A DNA stretch of 64,000 nucleotides from Alnus glutinosa (lineage: Eukaryota; Streptophyta; Magnoliopsida; Fagales; Betulaceae), in contig NC_084899.1 in assembly GCF_958979055.1 (NCBI RefSeq), positions 74,501 to 138,500 on the forward strand, given 5' to 3'. Shown piece after piece: positions 10,327 to 23,140 of the stretch (its first letter is position 1; each line of letters begins with the position of its first letter). The notes beneath the pieces were generated by a model. That model did no database searches. It was given only the letters and a program-made list of their open reading frames with translations, and was not told where the DNA came from. A program made the translations under genes and the position numbers.

Positions 10327-12706
10327 ATGGCGTTTCAGGATTTTGAATACATAACGGAACGCCGAAGAGCTGAGAAGCAACGCAAGCTCAGGAAGAGGAT
10401 TGCCATGGCCGCAGTTTCGGCCTTTGCTCTTGTTGCTCTAATTGCTGTCGCAGTCTTTGTGGGAGTTGGTAAATCCAACGACAGTGACACCAAAGCAGCT
10501 CAACCTCACCAACAAGCTGCAAATGAGTCTTCACAGACACACAGTACTAATAAGGTGATACAAATGATTTGCCACTCTGCGGATTACAAGGAAAAGTGCG
10601 AGAACATCCTCACCAGGGCAGTGAAAGCGAACCCTGATTTGTGTCATCCCAAAGACCTTCTCAAGACTGCTATTTCAGCAACCGCAGATGAGGTCAACAA
10701 TGCCATGAACAAAACCATCGGGTTCAAATATAACACCCCAGCAGAGAAAGCAGCATTCGAAGATTGTATGGTACTCATGCAGGAAGCCAAGGAAGAATTA
10801 GGCTTCTCCGTTTTCCAAGTTGGCAACAGTGACTTAGGAGAGTTGTCCTCTAGAACCCCTAAACTCAACAATTGGCTGAGTGCGGTCATGTCTTACCAAC
10901 AAACGTGCATTGATGGTTTTCCCCAAGGAAAATTGAAGGACAGCGTGGAAAAGGCTTTCGAGGGTGTCAAGGAACTCACCAGCAATTCCCTTGCCATTGT
11001 ATCCGAGGTGGCCTTGTTCCTGTCCACATTCCAGGAAGCAGGTGGACATAGCCGTCACCTTCTGGAAAAGGACGGATATCCCACCTGGATGGCCCATGAG
11101 GACCGTAGGATGTTGAAGGCCCAAGATGAAAAGCCCACGCCCAACGTGACTGTGGCAAAAGACGGTAGCGGAGACTACAATACAATTTCTGGGGCACTGG
11201 CAGCCATGCCAGAAAAATACCAAGGACGGTATGATATCGATCGATCGATCCTTTAGTTTTGCATCTACGAGGTGTCAATGCTAATAATCATGCACCTTTA
11301 TCACATCATAATTTTCTAGGGAAATTAAATGGGGGGTGTGGGGGATATATATCGAATCATCGATCGAACAAACGACAATAATTTTCATCTTTTCGAAAAC
11401 ATTTTCAATTTTCTATATTGCTCGATCGTATATAGTTCATTTAGTTATTTTTCTTTTCCACTCTCATGACAATGCAGATATGTCATCTACGTTAAGGCAG
11501 GAGTATATAAGGAGACCGTGACTGTGACAAAGGAGATGGTGAATGTCACTATGTACGGTGATGGATCCCAGAAGAGCATCATCACTGGTAGCAAAAATTT
11601 TGTAGATGGAGTTAGGACTTTTGAAACTGCAACTTTTGGTATGATGGTATCCAAATTAATTAGCATTCAGCTTTCGGCTTTCCTCCCCCTCCCCACAAAA
11701 AATGAAACGAAACAGAATGTATTTATAAATTAGTACACATGCATGCATGCTCAACCTGTTTGTACATGATATATAGCTTAATTCATCTTGTTTAGAAAGC
11801 CATTTAATTAGTGGGTATCAATGAGGTTTTCTTCCATCCAACCTTCCAATTGGGAACCTCATGACCATCCTTAGAACAACAAATAAATGACATACGACTA
11901 AAAATTATCTGGTCAGCAAGCGTTTCGGTAAAGAATTTCCGCAGATCGAGATAGTTTATTAATTCGGTTTTTTTTTTTTTTTTTTAATTTATTTATGTGA
12001 AATATCTAATGCAGTGGCTTTAGGAGAAGGCTTTTTGGCGAAAGCCATGGGATTTAGAAATACAGCTGGTCCAGAAAAGGGACAGGCAGTGGCTGCTAGA
12101 GTCCAAGCGGATAGTTCAGTTTTCGTCAATTGCCGCTTTGAGGGATACCAAGACACCTTGTATGCACAAACCCATCGTCAATTCTACAAAAGCTGTGTGA
12201 TTGCTGGCACCGTTGACTTCATTTTTGGTGACGCAGCTGCTGTGTTCCAAAACTGCTTGATTGTGGTGAGGAAACCTTTGGATAACCAGAAAAATGTGGT
12301 TACAGCCCAGGGAAGGATTGACAAACGTGAAACCACGGGAATAGTGTTGCATAAGTGTCGCATTTTGCCGGACAACAAACTTGTACCTTTCAAGTCCAAA
12401 ATCAGCAGTTACCTTGGGAGGCCATGGAAGGAATACTCGAGAACCGTTGTCATGGAATCAACAATTGATGACATTATCCACCCCGATGGATGGCTACCAT
12501 GGGAAGGAGACTTCGGACTCAATACTCTATATTACGCAGAGTTTAACAACATAGGACCAGGTGCCAAGGTTCTCGCCAGAGTCAACTGGCCTGGCCACAA
12601 GCTCATTAATCAGCAAGAAGCCTTCCAGTATACAGTAGGGCCTTTCTTACATGGGGATTGGATCAACGCCACTGGCGCTCCAGTTCACTTTGGTTTATAT
12701 ACTTAA
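10327..12706 (+). CDS. Pectinesterase/pectinesterase inhibitor (PME), copy B, membrane-anchored pro-form
   Basis: Three exons, 10327-11228, 11478-11638 and 12015-12706, give 584 aa. It lacks a cleavable signal peptide. A basic stretch (residues 12-24) precedes one hydrophobic segment (about 26-48), which suggests a type II signal anchor as in the PME2/PME3-like group. The PMEI domain carries C82, C91, C147 and C194. The processing motif is RHLL (243-246). The catalytic residues Q378, Q400, D401, D422, R490 and W492 are all present. Splicing restores GRYVIYVK across intron 1 and ATFVALGEGF across intron 2. The extra intron 1 distinguishes it from copy A. It is likely an active wall pectinesterase released by processing of the pro-region. 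Confidence 0.95.
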
Positions 12707-15001
12707 TTAAGGCTTCCATCAATTTCTCTTACCTTATAGGGAAAAACTATGCGCAACTCTATTTATGTATGAGTTCTCCAGTGGCACACAATTGGCTACC
12801 GCGTCGAACATATTCACCACACGTTACCAAATCCATTGTGTATCAGGCCCAAAACATAAAAACACATAACATGCATCGACCCTTACCGTTAAGTCCATCT
12901 AAATATTGGGTCCGTTTCTAATACTTAACCAACAAATGGAATAATGGGTTTCGATCTTTGTCACTAGACGCGTCCACCGCGATAGTGCTTGACGGCTGAT
13001 GCAACCATATGATATGTATGGCTAAAATGGTATTTCATGCTCAATATTAATTCGTATTGTTTTGAATTCTATTACATTTTTGTTATATCAAGCAAAAAGA
13101 TAACCAAACGTCACTTTTATATATTTATATTTTGTTGAAGTAGATTTTTGGATGGCCGGACCATATTGGAAAACCACCCGCTCCTGGAGGATCGAAGAAC
13201 CTCTAATGCTTCAGGCAATAAAGTATTTGAGAATAAATTGATTGAATGAAAAGAGTTTTAGGAGAGAGAGGGCATACCTGATTTTGGTGAATTAAATATT
13301 TAATTAATATTCTAACATTCATTTCCCTCTTCCCCACGTGTGAGCTCAATTTCTTCATCAACATAACATGAAATATTTATCTAAAATTGAGAAGTAAATT
13401 GTGAAATCGAGGTTCGAACTCAGTACCTTTACTTTGATACAGTTTAAATCATCACTTATCCAAATAACTTAAGGTGACTTGAAACTCTAACTCCATAATT
13501 TACCCCTCACTTTTAGTTAAATATTTCAAATGTTAAGCCTCGCTTGTTAAGGGATAGTATGGGTCAAAACATGACGGAGAGCGTCAAAGTACTAATTAAA
13601 TGTTTAAAAATTTACTATTTCCATCAACTTAATTTTTTTGAAATAACTCATGATTTAACATACAAAAATTAAAAGAAATGACAGCCTCCTTGTGTCTTTG
13701 CACTGTATGCCATATTTTCTTAGATTCCAAAAATTGATGGGGCAAACTTAATGGGATGGGGGCTTACATCCCCCCTGGCCTAGTAATCAACTGGCTCAAA
13801 TGCGGCCCCAAACTCCGTTGGCCTAATATCCAAGCAGCCCAAGCGTGATTCTAGAACCACCTACGAGCTCGCGAGCCCAAATTAAACTTGCCAACAAGCA
13901 TCCGACGTGGGACACGCGTTGCCAGTAGGAAAATCAACATGAGGCAACAAATTCTCATGATTATGCTAAAGCAAACCAGTACTCTCCTAAAGCTTGGGGG
14001 GGGTCGCCGACCCCCCCCCCCCGCGGCGGCGCGGCCCCTATGCAGGTCCACCCTTGTATCACTGTATTAACAATTAAGAATAAATTTTGTGACAAAGCCA
14101 TCATCTTGTTTCAAAATATGGAAGAACACCTCGTGTTGATTTAACATAACATGTGCTCATCGATCAGCTCATGAAATTTTGTTTCCTTGAATGTTCAGTT
14201 TATTGAAAAAACAAATAGATAGGAGCAAAATTAGGATTTTTTTTTTTGTGTGGAGGTCTGAACTTACGTAAATAAATAAGCGCACAAGCGTGAATTTATG
14301 TAAAATAAAAATAGACAAATCTTAAATTTAATTTAATTTCATACAAAAGCATAAGTCAACTATATACTAATTAAAGTTACATGTCTATAAAATAATCTTA
14401 AAAGATAACTTTGATTTGGAATACAAAAGTTTCTTAATTTGTTATAAATATATCAAAATGTACACAAAAAAAAAAAAAAAATCATGTTTAAAATTAAAAA
14501 AGATTTATAAGAGTTGACCAAAAATTAAACATTTGACGAGCCACGGGATAAAATAAATAAATAAATAATAATATTTTAGTAAGTTTTAAAAACTTTTTGT
14601 GGAAATCCCCCAGTAATCAATGCAAGTCCGCCCTAAAACCAGATCAAACACTTCAGAATTATTTATAAAGTAGGCATGCAGTTATGGTCCCATACTTCTT
14701 ACAAATTGATAAAAAAAAAAAAAAATCGTTCTTTATGATCGATATGTACAATATGTAAGTACGGGGGAGCAATAGGACTCACAAAAGTGAAGGTTCGAGT
14801 TGATTACAAATTCACAAGGCCCACTGAAACTGGAAGGATTTAGACACGGCCGAGGGCTTGGCTAAGATGAGATATACACTGGAGCACCAGTTTTTGTCAT
14901 GGGCCAAGAAATTAGAACACCAAATTAAACCAACAATACTAAATGTTAATTCTTTTCCCGTAGCCACGCCGGCAATCACATAACTTCTCTCACTATAAGT
15001 C
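12707..15001. other. Intergenic DNA between PME copies B and C
   Basis: No gene was recognised. A G8 run (13996-14003) followed by a C12 run (14011-14022) and GCGGCGGCGCGG forms a potential GC hairpin in otherwise AT-rich DNA. Several short poly-A and poly-T runs lie at 14240-14720. Confidence 0.5.
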
Positions 15002-15008
15002 TATAAAT
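15002..15008 (+). promoter_or_regulatory. Putative TATA box of PME copy C
   Basis: TATAAAT lies about 100 bp upstream of the start codon at 15107, a normal distance for a plant TATA box with a short leader. No transcript data are available. Confidence 0.45.
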
Positions 15009-15106
15009 GTGAAACCCCATCCTCGCTTCTAGTCGTGGGGTTCCTAAAGGAATTAGTTCTCATTTCTCTTTGCTAAAACTTGTATTTTTTCAATTATTTG
15101 GCATAT

Positions 15107-16207
15107 ATGAGAATGAGAATCTTAGAGTTTATAGTGCTTTGGGTATTGGGATGTGCACTAGGAGGGGCCTCCGTGCCATCGGCCGCCATAGATACTTATC
15201 AAAAACGTATCCAGGAGGAATGCGGCTTTACTAGATATCCTACCCTCTGTGTTCAAACCTTAATCGGCTTGGACTCAAGGAATCAACATGTTGACTTGAT
15301 GTCGGCTCTTGTTGACAAGATCGTGCATGCGACGACGCTGTCCACTTCAGATTTTGCCAATTTCAGCTCCCAATTTGGAGCCCATGAACCTAAACGTGCT
15401 GCTTCCGTAACAGGTACGTGTGTGTACGTACGTGTTTGTCTTTCACAATTTTAAATGCTTTGTCTGATATGAGTTGCTTGAGAATTGAACAGCGGCGGAA
15501 GCATAAAATGGGGCCATGAATAACAGTACATGCATATTTGTCTAGATCTATGCGTGCCTTTTTGTGTCTCATTTTTGTTTTTCTAAAATAATTAAGCCCC
15601 GGTTTTTGTACATGCAGCGTATTGTGAAAAACTCATGAGCATGTCTCTTAAACGCCTTGAGCAGTCCCTGTTAGCCCTAAAAGATTCTCCAAAGAAAAAC
15701 AAGCATGACATCCAAACATGGCTAAGTGCTGCGATAACTTTCCAGCAAGCTTGTAAAGACTCCGCCGGAGACTTAATGGTTCAGATATCTAAGAAGATGG
15801 AGTATCTGTCTCAGTTGGGAAGTAATCCTTTATCTCTTGTCAACCGGATCACTAGTACTGCAGGTAAGTTCAAGAACAGCACAACTCGCCGTCTTGGTGA
15901 GGAACAAGCTTTTCCCAAGTGGGTATCAGCTAAAGATAGGAAGCTACTTGAGGCAACCACCGTAAAAGCGAACGCCATAGTTGCAAAAGATGGATCAGGC
16001 AACTATAAAACTATTTCGGAAGCCATCCAGGCTGCTTCCGGGAAACGGTTTGTGATTTACGTAAAGTCGGGGACTTATAAGGAGAAGATTCACACTAACA
16101 AAGATGGCATTACCTTGATAGGAGACGGGAAATATTCAACTATTATAGTTGGTGACGACAGTGTCGCTGAAGGCTCTTCCATGGCCGGCTCAGCCACATT
16201 CAGTCAG

Positions 16208-16300
<93 letters not shown>

Positions 16301-17074
16301 GCACACACACGCTTTGTATGAGCATATGATCAATTAAGCGATGCTGACTTTTTAACATTAATTGTGGGTACGTGCACAGCAATCACAGGAGATGGATTCA
16401 TTGCTCGCGATATTGGATTTCAAAACACAGCAGGTCCTCAAGGAGAACAAGCCTTGGCTTTGTACATCGCTTCCGATCATTCAGTTCTCTTCAAGTGTAG
16501 CATTACAGGCTACCAGGATAGCCTGTACGCACTCGCACTCCGCCAATTTTACCGCGAATGTGACATCTCTGGCACCGTAGACTTCATCTTTGGAAACGCT
16601 GCCGCTGTTTTTCAGAGCTGCAATTTGGTACTTCGTAGACCAGGACGTGGTTACAATGTGATCCTCGCAAGTGGAAGAAGCGACCCCGGACAAAATACTG
16701 GCTTCTCCATTCACAAGTGTAAGATCACGGTGAGCTCAGACTTTTCTCCGGTGAAACATTCCTACAATTCGTATCTAGGGAGGCCGTGGAAGGAGTACTC
16801 TAGATCAGTGATAATGGAGTCAAGCATAGATGATGCTATTGCACCAAGAGGTTGGATTGAGTGGCCTGGAGCTGGGAGCTCCACTCTCAAGACACTTTAT
16901 TTTGCGGAATACTCAAATGAAGGGCCTGGATCTGGACTTCACAAGAGGGTGCAGTGGCCTGGATTTCATGTTATTGGAGAGGAAGAAGCTGCCAAATTTA
17001 CTGTCGCTAAGTTCATTGATGGGAATTCATGGCTGCCTTCCACTGGAGTAACTTTCAACTTCGGCCTGCACTGA
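15107..17074 (+). CDS. Pectinesterase/pectinesterase inhibitor (PME), copy C
   Basis: Three exons, 15107-15413, 15618-16202 and 16380-17074, give 528 aa. Residues about 1-27 are a signal peptide. The PMEI domain has the C39/C48 pair and is split by intron 1. Possible processing motifs are RRLG (193-196) and RKLL (210-213). The PME domain retains Q321, Q343, D344, D365, R432 and W434. The usual TAQGR segment reads ILASGR, so the normally conserved Gln is Ser. Intron 2 sits at the family-conserved place after SATF and is half filled by a (TC)44 tract. The ATG at 15107 was chosen because the upstream extension has only a TTG and would precede the signal peptide. It is predicted secreted and probably active. 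Confidence 0.93.
16211..16298. repeat. (TC)44 microsatellite in PME copy C intron 2
   Basis: An uninterrupted 88 bp TC run begins 8 bp after the intron 5' end (donor GT at 16203-16204) and fills half of the 177 bp intron. Confidence 0.95.
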
Positions 17075-19006
17075 TTTTCAATGGAATTAAGCTAGGATGC
17101 CGTACGCTGAATTACTAGCTAGCTCACAAATAAAGTGCAAATTAAGCTGGATAGCTGGCGAATAAGAAAATTTAGCGCTTCTAGTTAATTATTTTCAGTT
17201 GGAAAATATTGTTGTTAATTACTAGTTACTGTACGTATCACACTAGCTTATAACTAAATGGGTTTGGCTATCTTCAAAAAAAAAAAAACTAAATGGGTTT
17301 GGCGGCTTTGGCCACTGTTGATTCCAACAAGTTAACGGTAGCGTTTTGTTTGTAATAATATCATTGTAAGAAGTTCTGATCAGTCTGGTTTATTAATTAA
17401 GGTGGTTTGATTGGCCGGGCGCTTGTTTTGCATATATGACCATTCAAATTCAACTATATATATATATATATATATTGGGAAAATATAATTACATAATTAA
17501 ATTATTTTTATTTTTATTTTAATTCTATAATTTATCTCTCATTTCAATTAAAATAATTTAAATGTTGTTTGATTGCACTGTTCATATCGTGAGAAAGAGT
17601 ATTAAAATATTTATTAATTAATAGTTAAATTTATCAATTTTTATGAACTTAAATGTTTTTTTTTTTTTAGTAAATGAACTTAAATGTTTTGAGTTGGACT
17701 CTACAATTTATTTTTCATTTTAATTAAAATAATCTTCTTCTTTTTTTTTTATCCCACAGTCCACGTACACGTTGTTTACGTGGAAAGGAGTATTAAATTT
17801 TATGCGTTTAAACTTTTGATGGATATAAGTATTGATTTCACAATTATGTGTAAAAAAAAGGCGTACTAGCTTTTTGCAAGTTCCGGGCGTTTGGCTTAGC
17901 ATTAATTCATTGATTTCTGCAAGTAACATACAGACTCATGCATAAAGCACTCGATCTGTAGGTAAGTCTACATTGAATTACATTGGCGGGGGAGAATTGA
18001 AATTACGTACAGTGTCGGTGGGCTTGTGATGGTGATGTTGATCGGTGATATATATTAGATAAGTCGACTCTGCAACAGCTAGAGGTGAGGTGTAACGAGT
18101 CAAGCCCTAATAGTAGGCGAAGTGTACGTTATTAATTGGGGTCTGTTATAGTGAGTCAAGCCCTAATCTAATATAATAATATTGGTAGTTGTGTGTGATG
18201 GGGGTCCATTAATTAGTTAAGACAACTATTATTCATAACTATTATACAATAATAATGTACGTACGTAAGATTAAACTCAACATAATTGAACATGTACTGC
18301 TAAATAGCACATTAATTATTCAGCATGCAGGAGGCTCGCTCCCCCTCCGCGTCGATCTTCTCATATTCTATAAAATATGATATAGCCTACAATTAGCAAG
18401 ACTGATCATTTTGAGAGTTGATTTGTGGCATGCATGGACATTTAGGACAGGGCCGAGTGCAACCCAAGTGCCTGTAGGTTTAGAATAGGTGATCACAATC
18501 CATATTATCAATTATATATGACGCTACCAATGAACACATGCACGTCCAATCAATCTTCCAAATCCTTAATCAATCTTTAGACAAAGTAACGTGCTATTTA
18601 ATTCTAATAATGATGATAATGAAGATGGGGTAATTAGTTGTCGGACGGTGACCGTGACGCTGTGATAACTGTCATAACTCCGATAGGTTTTTAATTGATA
18701 ATAGATGATTGAGAGCTCTTGCATCCACTTACATTGCAACATTTCGGCCACTCAATGAGCGGACGGATGAGTGTCATGTCACTGGGCCTCTTTATATTCA
18801 TCCATTTTTATTTTACTTTTTTTCATTTCAGCTTCTTTTAGGATTCTTTAATTTCTTGTTATATTATAACTTTTCTTTGCGTATCTATTTTTTTTTCTTT
18901 TTGAATTATTAAGGTAGGTCGATTGAGCTCAACAGTTCCAAAGCAGCTCTTTGGACCACAAACCAAGATGTCTCAGTTTGGTAAATATTTTTGAGGGGTA
19001 ACTTTT
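17075..19006. other. Intergenic DNA, nothing assigned
   Basis: AT-rich sequence with short (AT)n (about 17456-17475) and poly-T runs. I found no coding homology on either strand. Confidence 0.5.
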
Positions 19007-19189
19007 TTTTCTTTTTTCTTTTTTTTTTTTTTTCTTTTTTTTTTTTTTTTAATTACAACAGAGAAAAAAACCAAACAACATCAAAGAACCCTAAAAGAAA
19101 AAGAGAAAACAATTCCGAAACAGGGAGGAATGGATGAAGAACTAAAAAGACAAGACGATGTGGAATTGCAGTTAGAGGAAAATCTAGTC

Positions 19190-22100
19190 GCGGCTCAATT
19201 TACCACATTGTGGGCACAAAGTTAGCACTTCGGTTGATATTACTAGCTGACCAGCTAGTAGCGGTAGGGATGGTAGCAAAAAAATCCGAAATAATTGACG
19301 AGATACGCCAATCTTGTGTGATCGTCGGACTATTGATAGCGAGATTAACTGTGAGAGAATCACCCTCAAAAGTGACATGAGACAATCGCAAATATAAACA
19401 GAGTTGGGCGGGTAATAAAGCTACAGAAGCTTCTCCATACAAAGGGGTGCAAGGTGGACTAATCTTTGAAAAAGTTTGAGAAGAATCACTACAGACAGCT
19501 ACCTGTGCTGAAAAGGTGCTTCTGATAGTTGTATCATAATTGATCTTAAAGCAATGAGAATCCGACCTTATCTAAACCTGGTGAACAGGCACAGATTTAT
19601 TTGCCCATGCTGAAAAATGAATCCGAGAGGTTTGATTAACAGCCGCAGATAAAGATAAAGCATTAGGAATCCAACCATCATAATGAGCTTTGTTGCGAGA
19701 TCGCCAGATATTATCACAAGCCATCATAGCAAAAATTTGAAAAGATTAGTGTCTTCAGAAGGAATACCAATAGTCCCTGGATGAAGCATAATATTTAACC
19801 AATCAGAAATATCAGAGATACGCATAGCAGTAATGTCCATAGGCCATAAAGAATTTCTCCAAATAACCCGAGCAATAGGGCAGGAGAAAAATAGATGAAT
19901 CAAGGAATCCGTTGTATGGGAACAAAGAGAGCAAGAAGTATCCAATTGAGAGGAAAATATGGACTTTGAAATACGATCCTTTGTAGGAACAATTTTCCAA
20001 ACCATTTTCCAGAGGAACAGCTTCAGTCTATGATTAAGCTTAAGTTTCCACGAACCTTTCCAACTGACTGATGAAACCAGTGAAATTGGAAGAGGCCAGC
20101 TTGAAGTAAATAAATGATGTGCCGTTTTAGTAGTGAAAACACCAAATGCAGAACCTATCCAAAGAAAAGCATCGGAGAGAGCTCTAATCTTTATCTTTAG
20201 GATTTCTGTCACAGTAGATGAATCAAAGATAAAGGTTAGAAGTGAGACATTCCAATTCAAAGTAATAGGGTTGATTAGATCCAAGATCGCCAAGGGATGC
20301 TCCATGATCAGTCTTGAAACACGTGGAATAGGTTGAAAATTAGGTAAAGTTGGTATCCAAGGAGATAACCAAATATCCAGAGAACTAGAAGCACAAGGGG
20401 AATAGCAAAAACCCAATTTAAGCAAAGAAACCACAGATTTGATACCATTTCAAATAAAAGATTCAGAGCTTAAAGGGCAAGAGAAAAGCGTTTCTATACT
20501 TAATATATTTCTCCTTGAAGAGTGATATCCAAAGTGCATAATGATTGGAAAGAAGTTTCCAGCCAAGTTTAGCAATAAGCGAGACATTTATATTTTTCAT
20601 TAAGCGGAAACCCGAGCCACCTTGATCTTTAGGCAAACAAATCGAACTCCAAGATTTAAGAGTAAGATTATGAGATTTACCATTAGAGAAACCCCATAAA
20701 AAATTCCTAAAAGCATTGTCAAGGCGATGACAAAGAATGTCTGGGAACATAAAAAAACTCATAGCATAGGAAGGGATAGAAGAAGCCACCACTTTAAGTA
20801 AAACCGATTTTCCAGCTTGGGAAAGGGTTTTAGATCTCCATCATTCTATTTTTCCTTGCACTTTTTGTAGAATATCAAAAAACGAAGACTGTTTTAACCT
20901 ACCAAAGAACATGGGGAGGCCCAAATTCTTCGCAGAAATAGGAATCTCTGTATAAGGTAAAATATCCAAAATACTAGCTTTGGTAGATGCAGTGATATTA
21001 GAGCTAAAAAGAATATTAGATTTATCTACATTTACCGACTGGCCTGACCAAAGATTGTATTTGGATAAACAGTCCTTTATAATACCTACTTCTAGAGAGG
21101 TGGCATGAGTGAAAATGACCAAATCATCCGCAAAGATAATGTGATTTAATGGAGGACAACCCCGAGAAATCTTGTAACCTTGTAAACTCTGGTGCATGAG
21201 CCTTGAAATAACTTCAGTACCCAAAATAAAAGGAAAGGGCGAAATAGGGTCACCTTGGCGTAAACCCCGAGAAGGCCTGAAGAGACCAAAGGGAGAACCG
21301 TTTAACAAGACTGAGAAGGAAGATGTAGATAAGCAAATCCGAATCCAGTTGATATATTTTGGGTGAAAACCCAATTTCTCCATAATAATCAGAAGAAAGT
21401 CCCACTCCATTTTATCAAAAGCTTTCTCCATATCAATATTAACAGCCATAAAACCATCATTTCCTTGTTTATTCTTAAGAGAGTGAAGCATCTCATGGGA
21501 GAGGATAGAGTTATCTTGAATATAACGACCTGACACAAAAGCAGTTTGAAAAGGATAAATAATTTTGGATAAAAGAGGCTTTAGTCGATTAGCCAACAGC
21601 TTTAAGATAATCATGTAAATAATGTTACAGAGACTAATAGATCGGAAGTGCTGAACCGCAGAAGCCCTCAAAAGCTTAGGAATCAAAGCAATAAATGTAT
21701 GGTTCTGTTCTCTAAGCAGTTGAATAAAAATCAAAAAAATTACCAATAGCCAACAGAACCGTGCTTTTGATTCAGTCCCAATATTTGACATAGAATAATG
21801 CTGTGAAGCCACCAGGACCCGAAGCTTATTCCTTACCCAAACTGATAAGCGAATCATAAATCTCAACTTCAGTAGGAATAGCACAAAGAAGATTATTGTC
21901 AAGCTCTGAAATGATTGGATTAAAAAGGTCTAGTAATTATTGAGAAAAAAAAATGGATTAGTAGAAGTAAACAGAGTCTTAAAAATTGTTGACATAAGAA
22001 TTACCAATATCAGCACGATCAGTGATCCACCCCCCATTTGGGGTCTGAAGAAGAGAAATAGAACTTCGTCGACGACAAATAAGAGTACTAGTATGGAAGA

Positions 22101-23140
22101 ATCTTGTGTTAAGATTAGTGACAATAAGCCATAACTCCCTAGATTTAGTCTTCCAAAGAGACTCATTTTGAAGAAGATATTCATCCAATAAAGCTTGAAG
22201 ATGAAGCTCTATAGCTAAGTTAGAATTTGAATGAGGAGCCTGTTGAATCTTATCAAGCAGAGATAGAGTTTTATCCAATTTAGATTTGATATTTCCAAAA
22301 TAGTGCTTGTTCCATAATTTAATAGCCGCCTTTGTTAGTTTGAGCTTTTTTGTCAAACAATAAGAAGGCGAACCAGCAATAAAAGGGGACCATAGTTCTT
22401 CAATAACAATACCGCAGATAGGATCCCTATTCCTCAAACATAAAAGGTCTAGGAAAATAGGGAACCGGGATACAAGTATTCAAAAGAAGCGGGCAATGAT
22501 CTAAACTATGAGCTGGAAGGTGAGTTACAAAATAAGATAGAAAATAATGAATCCAGTTACTATTAGCAATACCCATATCAAGTTGTTCCTTAATTAAACT
22601 ATAGCCTTGCCTGTGATTAGACCATGTGAAAGGATTACCATTGAAACCCAAATCAATCATTCATAAAATCAGAGTAAATATTATAGGAGAAATAATCAAA
22701 AGGTCTACCCCTAATTTATCATCAAGCGATGTGATAGCATTAAAATCCCCAATGCAAACCCACGGGTCATTATAAGAAATCTCAAAATTATCCATAGCAT
22801 TCCAAATTTTTTTGCAGATATTCTTGTAAGGAGGACCATACACAAAGGTAAGCAAACATTCAATAATAGGATCATCCGAATAGTACCAAACACAAATAAT
22901 ATTACAAAAAACATGGCAACTGACAATATTAACATCTGTTTTCCAAACAAGCAAAAGACCTCCCTTAGAACCAAAAAGAGGTGCATGTAGCATAGAAGTG
23001 AACCCCAGTTGATGCAAAATAGGGGTTGAAACAAAAGGAGTAGTCTTCGTTTCAGGGTTATGTTTTCTGATAAGAGCTCTAAGACTGCGAATTGTAGAGA
23101 CTTAGGCCAAACTTCTACAATTCCAAGATAAAGCTATCAT
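19190..23140 (-). pseudogene. LINE ORF2 remnant (endonuclease, reverse transcriptase, zf-RVT, RNase H)
   Basis: The start ATG near 23140 opens MIALSWNCRSL, typical of plant LINE ORF2, but an early stop follows (SLA*VSTIRSLRAL). The endonuclease keeps the GDFN motif (about 22740). The reverse transcriptase (20841-21902) has FVSGRYIQDN, MEKAFD, GLRQGDPISP and the catalytic FADD. A zf-RVT motif CSLC...H...C lies at about 19880-19940. The RNase H-like end (19200-19442) has FEGDS. The frame is broken at several points, so it is non-functional. Confidence 0.9.

Noticed and set aside
11740..12000. Possible extra exon in PME copy B intron 2
   Set aside because: The flanking exons join in frame at the conserved PME splice position, and the intron sequence is AT-rich with no PME similarity.
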